A DNA stretch of 21,532 nt from Coptodactyla brooksi (GCA_033557675.1 JAWQRM010000553.1:1-21532), one strand, 5' to 3'. Shown: positions 1 through 9,673, counted from the stretch's first letter. A program made the numbers and translations. Notes: generated by a model not told the origin, from the sequence alone.

Positions 1-986
1 AGAACTGATCGTGGTGTTCTCCCAAAAATTTTGAAAAGAATTCGAACTTGAAAAGAAATTTTGCAAACCAATTTTGACACTGGCATTCTGTCAATGCACC
101 TTCTCCATACACATCGACTAATTCTTTTCTCGCTCGAACGGCATTTTTACCTTTTCTGTAATAAAAAAGCAAAATGTGCCGAAAATGCTATTTTTAATTC
201 TGCATGTTTCATAAGACACAAAAGAAAACAAGGCACAAAACCGAACAAAATATTTTTACGCATAAACTTTGTAGATGTCAGAATATATAATATGTATATA
301 CGATTTAAAATGATTTAAAATTAGGCTGGTTAAAATACAACTAACGCCTGTGCTGCGAAAAAAAACGAAATTACTTTCCGATCAACCCAATTCAACGCTG
401 GGAAGTAGCAACATTTTGCAATTCTACATTCAAACTTCTGATTATTGATTAAACTAGAAGAAACATCGGCTTCGACTCGGATTTCCTCAAAAACATATAT
501 AAATTTCACATTATATGAAGAAAATTTGTAACAATTCCCACAAAGGTCCCTTTTATGCTATGCAAAACCTTTATTTTGTTTGGCATGAAAACAAATGTTA
601 TAAAACAAGCTGCAAATTTACGAAACTTGCAAAATATTATTTTTCCTTTATCAGCGTTTGTGCAAAATGAAACTGTATGATATTATTTACAAAATTATTT
701 AACCATTGATAGTTTGATATTTTTTTGGAATAAATACACCATACATGTAAACTAATTCATGTAATAGCCGCTCTTTTGATTCTATTCAATTCTGTAACAT
801 CACCGCATAAATAAAAGTTATTTTCTAATGACAACATTATTCTCATGAGCTGATTTTGAAGCGCGTTTAAAGTTGTATACCATTACCAAATTTTACATTT
901 TTATTCCCTTTTATCTCCAATAAGCAGGAAAATTTATTTCAGTAGCAATGATACTTAAACAACAAAAGGCCATCCTTATTACCCAT
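1..986. other. AT-rich DNA without a recognisable gene
   Basis: Both strands are dense in stops, and poly-A/T tracts are frequent. The longest open frame (61-318, +) has a biased, low-complexity composition and no motif I can place, so I treat it as chance. I see no repeat structure of note. Confidence 0.6.
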
Positions 987-1244
987 AAATTCACCAGGAA
1001 TTGCGAGCAAATTATAGATTTAATTAACCGGAATGAGATACGCACTTTTGTCTGATGAATCAACTTTTACGTTAAATGGACACGTAAATACATATTTTAG
1101 ATACACACCAAACGAGAATTTACACTTTTTAAATGAAGGCCACACTCAACCGTGATAGAAAAAAAAATCTTCGGCGATAATCTCAATGGAGAAAGGTATT
1201 TGGAGTTTCTGCAAGAAAAACTTCAAATGAAAACATCTGGTTGA
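987..1244 (+). pseudogene. IS630/mariner-like transposase fragment (DDE core, N-terminal part)
   Basis: Three frames must be joined to read one protein. The segment from 990 gives FTRNCEQIIDLINRNEIRTF. From 1048 the frame changes to LSDESTFTLNGHVN and on to NENLHFLNEGHTQ, with a stop at 1153-1155. From 1167 a third frame gives IFGDNLNGERYLEFLQEKL, ending at a stop at 1242-1244. The order matches the insect family in which 'SDEATF.LNG.VN' holds the first catalytic Asp of the DDE triad and '.LNG.RYL.FLQ..L' precedes 'QDGAPPH'. The remainder of the protein is absent here. Two frameshifts and internal stops show it is long dead. Two other fragments of the same family lie at 4586 and 7275 on the same strand. 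Family assignment is from motif reading; the clade name is less sure. Confidence 0.72.
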
Positions 1245-2554
1245 CGCGCCTTCACATTTTGCAAGACCTATTCGTTAATAAGTTGATACAATTTGCCCAA
1301 TATATCTGGATAAAGTTAGGCGAATAGATAGAAAAAATCACTCCTCTTAATTTGAATTCAGCAAATGTGAAGAGTTAATAAGACGTGAGCAAAAAGAAGA
1401 AATGTTCAAAGCCATCCTTATTTCCTTTTAAGGTATTTTCAGAAAATAAATACATAGTCAATCTATTCTTAGGAATAGTTAGAGATAAAAAATGTAAAAT
1501 TTGGTAGTTGTATATAACTTCAAGCACCCTACAAAAGAAACATATCAAAAGGAGGTCTGAAAATGTCAACAACTCTATAAATTAGTTTACATTTCCAAGC
1601 GGTTATTGGAAAACAAATGTGCTTGACATATTGAATTTATTCCATATTAGACACACACTAAAAAGGTAATGTGTTAGGGGTACCTAACAATGAGTAATGT
1701 CGTTTTTTTTCAAATTTCAAATACACTTCCATGCAGTGACAATAAGTTAATTTAATGTAAAGTAACGTATAATGTATCATTATTTTTAAGAAATTTAAGT
1801 TTTTTATCAAGTGGGTAAATTCCAGTTTTATTACATTAATGTTCACGTATTATCTTCTTGTTACCAAACAATATATTAACCAAAAAAAAATATTAAATGG
1901 TAATTACTTCTGGTGGTGGTAGTCCTGATAAAATTCAGAATTCAGAAATTCAATTATTTGTACTCAAAAGTCCAAATTGTATACATATTGTGCCTAAACA
2001 ACCAACAATTACTTTAACGCAAAGAAATTTTGCACACTTTTTGCAAATTGCTGATGAAAAGACCAACAACTCAGACGAAAAGTCGTGAAGACTAATCCTT
2101 AGTTTTAGAAACTTACACGCATTGTCCGCAAAAACTAAATGTTTGAAACATCTATGTTGATAGGTTGTGGTAATTCAATTACTTAGCTTGCAAGGTTGCT
2201 TGATTGCATTCTAACGTACTTCATTTAATGGAATCACCTTAAATATAAAGTTGCATATAAAGTTGCTTAAAGGCATTGCTTAAAGGCAATTGTGTACAAG
2301 AATTAAGAAACATAATAATAAATATAGTTATAGAATGTTGAAATATAAAGTAAAACCAGTTGGTCAACGTAAGATAACCTATATCTTACGCCGTGTGTTT
2401 AATCCAGAAAGATAGTTGTACAATTACTCGCTGTCATTTGATATCAAGATATACACAAGCTGTAACTCCATACCACATTTATTGCACACATGTTGAGTCC
2501 CACAAATGCAAAATTTGACATTATCTTAACTGAAGAGACGCACAAAGCTTCACA
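1245..2554. other. AT-rich DNA, no gene recognised
   Basis: A short + frame (1897-2088) begins MVITSGGGSPDKIQ and has a more protein-like composition than its surroundings, but it matches nothing I know. Around 2240-2290 there are small local duplications (ATAAAGTTGC twice, GCTTAAAGGCA twice), consistent with replication slippage. The minus-strand frames at 1375-1572 and 1658-1846 are low-complexity and look like chance. Confidence 0.55.
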
Positions 2555-2760
2555 ACACACAGCTGATTTTCCCAATTTGTTAATATAAAGCAATTATTGA
2601 ATGTCAATAATATAAAGCAATAATTGACAGCAGTAGGTTCGTCTGCAGGCGTGGAAAGAGTTTTTTCATTGGTTTAGTACATTCAGGTTTAAGAAATGGG
2701 CTAGATGTGGAAAGAGCTGGAAAGTTTACTTTCCTAACGAAAATGTTTAACAGAGAATAA
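2555..2760 (+). pseudogene. hAT transposase C-terminal dimerisation region, frameshifted
   Basis: From 2639 the frame reads SSAGVERVFSL, the classic 'SSA.VER.FS' signature of the hAT C-terminal dimerisation domain. A stop and frameshift follow at about 2675. The adjacent frame then continues VHSGLRNGLDVERAGKLTFL and ends TKMFNRE at a stop at 2758-2760. The joined order agrees with a hAT tail (signature, then 'R..L..ERA.KL.FL'). A weak ADFPNLL stretch near 2562 may be the preceding helix; the sequence between is disrupted by a small duplication. The DDE catalytic core and BED finger are not recognisable upstream, so only the tail survives. I saw no terminal inverted repeats. Confidence 0.8.
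2579..2630 (+). repeat. short tandem duplication inside the hAT relic
   Basis: Two imperfect copies of AATATAAAGCAATTATTGA occur back to back (about 2582-2600 and 2609-2627). The duplication lies just upstream of the SSAGVER motif and disturbs the reading frame. It looks like replication slippage in decaying DNA. Confidence 0.6.
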
Positions 2761-3386
2761 AGTTGTATTTTAAGACGAAATTCACATGTTCATTTTTATA
2801 TATAAAATAAAAATTTATGAGTTTTATTTTTTTGCCAACAATAAAACAGGTCTGCTTTTTGATTACCTATTATTACTTAAAGTTCCAAATAAGAAAAATG
2901 GCATGTTACTGATTTTTGTGTTTTTAGACCATATATCTTGGGAAAAAGTCGGAATTAACTCAGAAAGTTAGACTTTCGACTTTTTTACAAAAGTCATGGT
3001 TTTCCAACCATGGATTTTTTATTACTTGATTAACATGAGCACCTGTTTGAATGTGCGTTGCTATACATTTTTGTATAACTAAAACATTACCATAATTACT
3101 AGTAAATACAAGTTATAAAATCCAAAAGAGTCATTTCTAATTAATAATATAATTTCATATAGTCGCGAATTAAAAAAATCTTCAAATATGAAAAAATGAT
3201 CGCTCAAAAACCATCAAATAAAAAATCTTTAATTAAAACCATCATTCGGTAAATTTATTATTTAAGCTTCTAACATTCAATATTATTATATACACCTGAG
3301 GCATCCTGTACTCATGACATTGCTTTTAAAGCGTGTATCGTAAATCGCTATGATCTCACACCCGCATGTTCTCATTTAGAACAGAC
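2761..3386. other. AT-rich DNA, no gene recognised
   Basis: The open frame at 2786-2971 is rich in F, I, K and L and resembles translated AT-rich noise. A small imperfect palindrome (CATGGTTTTCCAACCATG) lies near 2995. Nothing else stands out. Confidence 0.55.
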
Positions 3387-4015
3387 GCATATATGTATTT
3401 ATTGAAACTGAAAGGTATTGCACAATAAGTTTTGCCAATGCTTTTTACGTACATAACATCATTGTTTACATGGCCGTTTTATAGTTATTTGAAGGTTATA
3501 AGAATGCCTCCGGGGAAAAGCCCGTTAACATTTAATTATAATGATATTCCAAAGATAAAAACATGCGCGTTTAATTGCAAAGTATCACGCCATACAGTAT
3601 TAAGATCCTATATATGTACTATTAAAATAGATAGAAAAACCGCTTGGAAGCATGAAAATATCACTTGCACAAAAAAATTTATCTTTTCAGTTTTTATTTA
3701 CTTAAGTACTAAGTACTTTCAGTACTTATTCATAAAGAGCATATGACAAAAAAGGTTGAATTAGTTGATTTTTCTTTCTGTTCTGATGATATCCGTTTTT
3801 TCTTTATACTTTGCAATCAAATACGTATTTTTTATCTTTGGATTATCATTATAATTAAATGTTAACGGTCTTTTCGCTGTTGACATTCTTGTAACCTTCA
3901 AATAACCATAAAACGGCAATGTAAACAGTTATGACGGATTATACGCGTAAAACGCATTGAAAAAACGTTATTGTCCATGAACAATACCTTTCTGCTTCTA
4001 TAAATAAATGTATGT
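3387..4015. repeat. large inverted duplication, about 200-bp arms with a 220-bp spacer
   Basis: The left arm (about 3387-3585) and the reverse complement of the right arm (about 3806-4015) run in the same order through many shared blocks: ATGTATTTAT/ACATTTATTTAT, CTGAAAGGTATTG/GCAGAAAGGTATTG, TTTTACG, TTTACAT.GCCGTTTTAT, GTTATTTGAAGGTTA, CCGTTAACATTTAATTATAA and ATTGCAAAGTAT. Similarity stops abruptly at both the inner and outer ends, which suggests a defined duplicated unit. Small indels separate the copies, so the event is not recent. It could be two head-to-head insertions of one unknown element or a foldback element. No target duplication is evident. Confidence 0.8.
3761..3886 (-). CDS. 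short hypothetical open frame in the right arm of the inverted duplication
   Basis: An ATG at 3886 on the minus strand opens a 41-codon frame beginning MSTAKRPLTFNYND and continuing NPKIKNTYLIAKYKEK, ending at a TAA at 3761-3763. The homologous + strand copy in the left arm (ATG at 3504) reads MPPGKSPLTFNYND and IPKIK before diverging. Both copies keep the ATG and the PLTFNYND.PKIK block in the same frame, hinting that the duplicated unit held the 5' end of a coding exon. I do not recognise the protein. The conservation may simply reflect the age of the duplication. Confidence 0.3.
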   Translation of the reverse strand: MSTAKRPLTFNYNDNPKIKNTYLIAKYKEKTDIIRTERKIN

Positions 4016-4207
4016 AGTATTTAGTTTCTTTGTTAAATTATTAAGCAGCTACCAGTTGTCAAAGGTATGAACACTTTAATTATGGCAAACTTAACCACCA
4101 AATAAGAATTTAAACTAATGATAATTGGGTATGAAAATCCCAAGACAACATTAGAACTGTGTAATATTTAACATACATCAACTCCCAATAAGACAATCAA
4201 TCGTTAG

Positions 4208-4606
4208 TTAAACGTTAAAAATAGTTCAACAAATGGTGATAAAGTTTTGGATTATCTACAAGAAATAGAGCAAAATACAGACACATCTACCGGCCATATG
4301 GTATTAAATCAAATTGTAAATGAAGACTCAATTGAACCACAACAAATAATGTTATCGAACTACCTAGATGGAACTCTAGAACATCCCAAATTTCGTGAAC
4401 CAAATAATTGTTACCGATAAAGCCGGTTTTTGTCTGGACCTCATCGTTACCAAACGTAACTGTCGGTTTTATCATTGTAAAGATGGCATCAAAAAAGTGT
4501 CAACAGGCATAATTAAGCAGTATAAAAATATAAAAACGACAATTCCAGCAATATCCTTGAAAACATCTGGTTCCAGTAGAACAGTGGTTACCTCGACATT
4601 CTGATT
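4208..4606 (+). pseudogene. unidentified coding relic in two overlapping frames
   Basis: From 4208 an open frame without an ATG reads LNVKNSSTNGDKVLDYLQEI and on through GHMVLNQIVNEDSIEPQQ to a stop at about 4420. The next frame opens at 4395 and reads VTDKAGFCLDLIVTKRNCRF, then YHCKDGIKKVSTGIIKQY, stopping at about 4604. Amino acid composition is balanced and unlike the surrounding AT-rich noise, so this looks like once-coding DNA with a frameshift near 4400. The 'GF....TKR..RFYHCKDG' part faintly resembles a FLYWCH-type zinc finger, but the expected C/H pattern is incomplete and I do not assign it. It abuts the transposase fragment at 4586, so it may be cargo or a separate insertion. Confidence 0.4.
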
Positions 4607-4745
4607 TAACACTTCTAGATTTCGTATGAGGTTTATTGCTGTTAAAAGTGGTTCTAAACTGTCCTCAAAATTTAGAAGACGTGTTGCTCACTATTTAGAA
4701 ACGAATGGAACTCACATTGGCCTTCGAGCTGCTTGAAACTTGAAT
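4586..4745 (+). pseudogene. IS630/mariner-like transposase C-terminal fragment
   Basis: From 4586 the frame reads WLPRHSDLTLLDFV, a stop, then G, matching the family signature 'WPPRSPDLTPLDFFLWG' that carries the last catalytic acidic region. Downstream, QNLEDV fits the 'P.NLEDL' that follows in the family. A shifted frame then gives RRRVAHYLETNGTHIG, matching the terminal '..CI..NGGHFEHLL' block. One in-frame stop and at least one frameshift make it a pseudogene. It covers the region missing from the 987-1244 fragment and overlaps the part represented at 7275-7475, so at least two copies of the family contributed to the window. Confidence 0.7.
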
Positions 4746-5175
4746 GTTGAGCTAAAATGTCACGTCTAAGTATGTCTTTGTTATATAATTTTTGATGGTG
4801 CCTATCATATCTATTATTTTAGCTTAAATTTAATAAACCCTGCTCATTATTTTTATTATTACACGATCCACTTGATAGATTCCTGTCTAACTACCAAAAC
4901 AAATTGGGTGTGGTTGTAAAAGAAACAAACAATCTCCAACCAAATCTAGAAATATTGCAATTATATCAACATAAAAAGAAAACGATATATCATCACATCA
5001 AAACAATATATCATTCCATAAAATTATTGTTTATGCTCATAAAAACATTATTCATTATTATTCATAGAGACATTCAAGAGATATACTTCTACTTTTGTTT
5101 GGTAGGTTAATGTTAAGCTAAATCAATCCGTTTGCGAAATAGCACCTTTTTATAAATAAATAATAATAAAGATGG
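4746..5175. other. AT-rich DNA, no gene recognised
   Basis: Contains repeated ATATATCAT.CAT-like words near 4985-5020 and the chance frame 4904-5110. No motif or structure supports a feature. Confidence 0.5.
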
Positions 5176-5260
5176 TTACTTGACCACTTTCAAATATTTT
5201 GATTTTTATATGTTTTCACCAGGTAGATAAGGAGCTCAAAACAATTTTTAAAAAAATTTA
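5176..5260 (+). repeat. direct repeat, copy 1 (about 85 bp)
   Basis: Shares TTACTTGACCACTTTCAAAT, then ATTTTGATTTTTATATGTTTT, GTAGATAAG and GCTCAAAACA with 5603-5680, in the same order and orientation. The two copies are about 430 bp apart. They lack TG..CA ends and no primer-binding site follows, so they are probably not LTRs. The element is unidentified. Confidence 0.8.
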
Positions 5261-5602
5261 CTTATGGCGTATGTCCTGCCTACCTAGTCGCACTCGTGTT
5301 TCTTCTATCCTTCTATCATTTATTAAATAATACCTTATCAAATGATAAATTATAAACATAAAATCGTACTCCACAATATAAAATAAAAACAAAGTAAAGG
5401 GAGCTAAGGAAATATCTTTGATATTATTTGATATTAAAAATGCTGAAATAAAAAACATTAAAATATTCTGTTTTGAAGCTTATGAGATTTAAAATAGAAT
5501 TTTTGAAACATTTTGAGGTTTCTTTTACATTTGGCAAATTATAATATTAGCACGTACTCATGGATCAATCCATATGAAGTAATCCTATAAAAATAAAAAT
5601 TA

Positions 5603-5680
5603 TTACTTGACCACTTTCAAATATTTTGATTTTTTATATGTTTTTACTGTGTAGATAAGCTCAAAACAGTTTAAAAAAAT
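5603..5680 (+). repeat. direct repeat, copy 2 (about 80 bp)
   Basis: Same-strand partner of the copy at 5176-5260, with small indels (for example GTAGATAAGCTCAAAAC against GTAGATAAGGAGCTCAAAAC). The sequence between the two copies has no recognisable coding content. Confidence 0.8.
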
Positions 5681-5805
5681 ACCTCACACCTTCATCAGCG
5701 GCGGCCATTTTTTTAAAAAAACGTACGTCAATTTTTCATTTTGAAGATATTATCATTACATTGATTATCCGTGGACAAAATTGCAATAAACATCATTCCT
5801 TTCAG

Positions 5806-6023
5806 AAATTTCTCCTCTACAACATTATTTCTTAGCCAGAAAATCCCAAAAGCTAAAGTGGCTAAGGTAAGTGGTTACCAGTCAATGTGGCCTCGAAAAT
5901 TTGGAGTTGAAAATTAAAAAATTCAACGTTTTCGAACCTTAAATAACAATGAAGGGGTGATTTATCATAATTATTTCTTGTTCCAGTTAGGTATCATAAA
6001 AGACTCACACTAAATAGTGTAAG
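5806..6023 (+). other. possible two-exon relic with consensus splice sites
   Basis: A good acceptor (ATTCCTTTCAG) ends at 5805. The following 61 nt are open in one frame (NFSSTTLFLSQKIPKAKVAK) up to a strong donor, AAG|GTAAGT, at 5867. A second acceptor (TTTCTTGTTCCAG) ends at 5996, implying a 130-nt intron of typical insect size. The frame then continues LGIIKDSH to a stop at about 6021. I do not recognise the peptide and see no upstream start. This may be a gene or transposon exon relic, or a coincidence of splice-like signals in AT-rich DNA. Confidence 0.25.
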
Positions 6024-6499
6024 ACCCTTAAAAATGGCGTCCTTATCTTTTATGAAATTTTAAAAATTAAAATTTTTTAATCTTTAGAAAGTTTGAAGCC
6101 ATATATATCTCTAATGTGACTGCATATAAAAACATGATTTTCGCACAGTGTGCAAAAAAAAACTTTTATTGTGAATTTTTGAATATAAGGACATAATACC
6201 CATTATAGCCACAATTAATCGAATTGCAGTTACTCAAATCTAATGTGTTAATTGGTAAACTTTGATAAATTACAAATTATATTAAAGTTAAGGCAGTTAT
6301 ATACCAATTTAAAATTTAAATCAAAATTAAAGTGTTGTTTAGTTTGATAAGGTATACTTATATATTAAGTTAAGGTAACTTATAATATTCAAAAACACAT
6401 AAAGTAAGCAAAATTTACATGTAGGCCTATTGTTTTTATAATTAAACAAGTAAAATATTTATAATAATTATCAAAATCATTATTAATTACAATTGAAGT
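6024..6499. other. AT-rich DNA, no gene recognised
   Basis: Long A/T tracts and TTAAAGTTAAGG-type words; stops are frequent in all frames. As this lies just 3' of the minus-strand open frame at 6500, it could include that frame's 3' untranslated sequence. Confidence 0.5.
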
Positions 6500-7006
6500 T
6501 CAAACACTAAAAGTTTTCTTAACATATTTTTCATGGGGGCCCAAACTCCAAATACCTTTGTTTTCCAAACCTAGTTTTCCAACCTCTGCAAGCCACCACT
6601 GTCCATCATATACACACGCTACTGTGTCAATCATTTTCAATGTTAAACAAGTAATTTTTCTAAGACAATGATCTTCATAAAGTGCGGTTTCTGATGTTGC
6701 ATAGCACCTAACTAGGTTCTCTGTAAAACCACAGAATTTATGAAATTGTCTTCTTCCTTTTATTGGTATACAGACTTCTTCTGTTTCTTCTGTTCCGAAC
6801 AAACATTTTTGAATAACAATTCGGGCAAAGGGATTTTCCGGAAATAGTAGAACTAGTTTTACTTGAGAATCAGTGGCACTTAACATGGATAAATGTTCAA
6901 GTTTTATTTCTCTTATATCCTTAGTAATTCGTTTTTTCACAGATACAGATTTAAGCAACTTTTGAATATCTTCTTCAAGGTCATTTAAATGTTTTAAGTT
7001 TATAAA
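6500..7006 (-). CDS. hypothetical protein fragment with VACVYDGQWWLAEV motif
   Basis: The minus-strand frame is open from 7006 to a stop at 6500-6502, with no ATG at its head. It starts with a lysine/leucine-rich, probably coiled-coil stretch (INLKHLNDLEEDIQKLLKSV), then a basic patch (KKRITKDIREIKLEHL), a middle block with a few Cys residues (about residues 80-120), and near the C-terminus DTVACVYDGQWWLAEVGKL. The VAC.YD..WW...V motif is typical of a poorly characterised family in insects and other animals, often found in proteins mixed with transposon domains; there it is usually followed by a hydrophobic strand and 'HP.GP'. Here the end diverges soon after LENK, suggesting truncation or a late frameshift. 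The lack of a start fits a last exon or a gene fragment. Its composition is the most protein-like in the window. Function unknown. Confidence 0.55.
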   Translation of the reverse strand, partial: FINLKHLNDLEEDIQKLLKSVSVKKRITKDIREIKLEHLSMLSATDSQVKLVLLFPENPFARIVIQKCLFGTEETEEVCIPIKGRRQFHKFCGFTENLVRCYATSETALYEDHCLRKITCLTLKMIDTVACVYDGQWWLAEVGKLGLENKGIWSLGPHEKYVKKTFSV

Positions 7007-7274
7007 TTATTATTAAGAATACACCTACACTGCAAGACGTTTCTGAACATGACTTCTCCTGCAAGACTACGCTGCATATGTAGTGGGGGCTACAACTCCT
7101 GTACAGACCTGTCTCCTAAAGCTGTCCAAGCAAGACCATAGGTCTTGCTCGAACCATATTTTAGGTAAACATTTAGTGTTTCAGGGAAGCACACCGTAGG
7201 GCTATATATCTACTAAGGCCCATTAAATTCTTGAAGATATTTAACCACCAGTTTTATTGGCTTATTGGATGACC

Positions 7275-7475
7275 TAACTTGCAAGACGGAGCAGCACCAT
7301 CCCAGAATTTTGCCGAAGTAAGAAATGAGCTTTCCCTTCAGTTTTCCCCAAAAATTAAATTGAAAACCAATAAACGTTCCGTTAACCAGGTCGCTACGTC
7401 ACCGGATCTTAGCGTACTAGATTTTTTAGTTTGGGAAATTTGCTATGGAATAGCCTACTTCAAAGGCAATTTTTA
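7275..7475 (+). pseudogene. IS630/mariner-like transposase fragment (central to C-terminal)
   Basis: The frame reads LQDGAAPSQNFAEVRNELSL, then ATSPDLSVLDFLVWE. This matches the family blocks 'QDGAPPH.A..VR..L' (second catalytic Asp in QDGA) and 'SPDLTPLDFFLWG' (third acidic residue region) in the right order and spacing. It ends YFKGNF at a stop at 7474-7476, short of the family's terminal helices. Only about 65 residues remain and the flanking sequence is not readable as transposase. It is the third fragment of this family in the window, all on the + strand. Confidence 0.75.
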
Positions 7476-7476
7476 A

Positions 7477-8621
7477 GGTAACAGTTCTTGCGAGCATTGT
7501 TGCAATATTATTTTTAGTGGTATTATTTTTGTTTTTGTATATACTATTACATACAGAAAGTAAACTTATCTGAACTACAATGAAAAAAAGGTAAGGTATT
7601 TTTAAGTCCGGGCCTGATTACAGGCAATAAAGAGTGTCGTTTTCTTTGACATTTTGTATTTATGAGAGGTTTCTTATAGCCAGTAGCTCAAGTCGTAAAA
7701 CCACTATTCAAACGCGAACTGTCAATATCACGCAGACCTACCGGTTTTATTGATAATTTCGCAACGTATTATGGTTATTTGGTACTATTAGCGTTAAAAA
7801 CGATGTTGTTATAAGAAGTCGACAAGTTAACAGATTTTAGAGAAAATCAAACCGAAACACTGACATTGAAAGATACCTAAACAAAAAAAAAACATCCCAG
7901 AAGACTTATCAAAGTAATTCACTCATTTGCTGTCACTACTCAACCGACTATTCCCAGCTAAATAGAGCAATAACGGTTTTCGAGACATAAATGTACAAAC
8001 ATTGTTGAAGACAATTTTTGAAGAACTGCAGCGACATTAAGAAGAATTCTCAGACTTGAGAACCAACACTTTTGAGACACCGGTATATTCAATAGATATT
8101 TTTTTTTTGTATTTAAGAAAAAACAATTCATATTTCTTCAAAAAATTAGACTCAATCTTTGTAATATTGTGTCTAAATCTAAATAAATGATCTTCGTAAG
8201 ATTTCTATTAGACAATATTTCAGCTTAACATAAATGTTAAACTTATTCTCCGTCAAAACGATACGGTATAAATTTGGCAAATATCCAGATTTGATGAATG
8301 GCAAGTAAAAAACTTAAAAGAATAATTTTATTTCTATTCCTTTGATTCCAGTGATTGTCTAGTCAATACGAGTGTATTCACAGAAATTATATCATTGTTT
8401 ATCTTAATTTTTTACCATCTTGTTAAATCTCAGTAAAATGGCTATATTTCTTCTAAAATTTTGTTATTGGTCTAAGTGTTTGTTGAAACGGTGAAACATA
8501 TGTATTTCTGAAGTCATCTTTAGAAAACATTAGCCAGATTGGATAATTTTGAAGAAAGTTATGAGGAAAAATCGTAGTTGAACTGTATTTCTGGCTGCTA
8601 CTGTACATATTTTATCCTGCA
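7477..8621. other. AT-rich DNA, no gene recognised
   Basis: Stops are dense in all frames. The stretch 7640-7800 is less AT-rich than its surroundings but I found no motif in it. Sequence from about 8400 shares words with the tandem repeat that starts at 8622 and could include an older, unreadable unit. Confidence 0.5.
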
Positions 8622-9045
8622 TATCTCAAACTAGTTACTGAAAATGAGTCCAGATCTTCAGTAAACACAACTAAAAAATTGATAATAGTTTCTACAGAAT
8701 ATCAAGAAAGTTCATCCAGCAGTTTTTGAGAAATTCATAATCCACGTTGCCCACAAAGTCTTACTAAAAGTAAAGTTTATAGTTTACCCTATATCTCACA
8801 AATTAGTTAATAAAAATTGTCCAAATCTTCAGTAAATCCAATTAAAGAAGTGATACTAGTTTCTGCAAAAAGAAATTAGTATCTGAAAATTATCTCTGTA
8901 TCTCTTCAATTAGTCATTGAAAATTTTCCAAATATTCAGTAAATCCAACTAAGGAATTGATAGTAGTTTCTGCAAAAAAAATCGAGAAACCTGACTGTTT
9001 TTTAAAAACTCATAATCAAAATTGATCATGAAGTTTTATTAAAAA
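8622..9045 (+). repeat. three diverged tandem repeat units, about 170 / 107 / 145 bp
   Basis: Units start at 8622, 8792 and 8899, each with TATCTC, then A.TAGT.A.TGAAAA or a close variant, then CCA.AT.TTCAGTAAA.CCAA and GATA.TAGTTTCT.CA. Units 1 and 3 continue with matching text (CAAGAAAGTTCATCC.GCAG / CGAGAAACCTGACTG, CATAATC, AAAGTCTTACTAAAAG / GAAGTTTTATTAAAAAG). Unit 2 lacks this second half, consistent with an internal deletion of about 65 bp. It looks like an old satellite-type or element-internal duplication. Confidence 0.7.
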
Positions 9046-9673
9046 GCTTATTAATAAAACTTAATAAAGACTAAGAGATTTTATTATACACAGTAAGACA
9101 ATTAAATAACGATAATTTCAATTTAAATTGCCTTGAATTAATTTAATTCAAGTCACCTCTTTCGAACTTACTGAGACTTGCTAAGACTTACGAATCGATG
9201 AAAAAAGTGTACGGTGGTGATTGTATGTCTAAAGCTGGAGTTTACGAGTGGTTCAATCATTTTAAAAATGGTCCTGAAGATTTAAATAATGATGAGAGAC
9301 ACTGAAAATCGTGCTGAGTTTATAGAAAAAATCCATGAAATCATTGCTGTCGACGGAAATCTTATTGCGAATGTTGGCTGAAGAATCCCAATGGAGAAAC
9401 TGTTCGTCAAATTTTGACTCCAGATTTGGGAAAAAGAAAAGTTTGTGCACGTTTTGTTCCATATGCTTTAAATGACGACCAAAAAATGCTCGTGTAGAGC
9501 ATTGTGAAGACCTCATTAAAACTGTTGAAAATGATCCAAATTTTCTTGATTCGATCATAACTGGTGATGAAACATGGTGCGTTAAATATGATTCAGAAAC
9601 TAAGCGTCAATCTGCAGAATTGAAGTCGAAAGGCGAGCCAAAACCATGTCTTTCTCTTACGCCAGCCATGATT

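Noticed and set aside
61..318. 85-residue open frame on the + strand
   Set aside because: Composition is that of translated AT-rich DNA, it lacks a plausible start, and no motif is present.
4287..4475. Minus-strand open frame over the 4208-4606 relic
   Set aside because: It is the antisense of a more protein-like + strand reading.
5176..5680. LTR retrotransposon with short LTRs
   Set aside because: No TG..CA ends, primer-binding site, polypurine tract or gag/pol coding sequence between the copies.
9262..9558. 98-residue minus-strand frame
   Set aside because: It is the antisense of the mariner transposase reading on the + strand.
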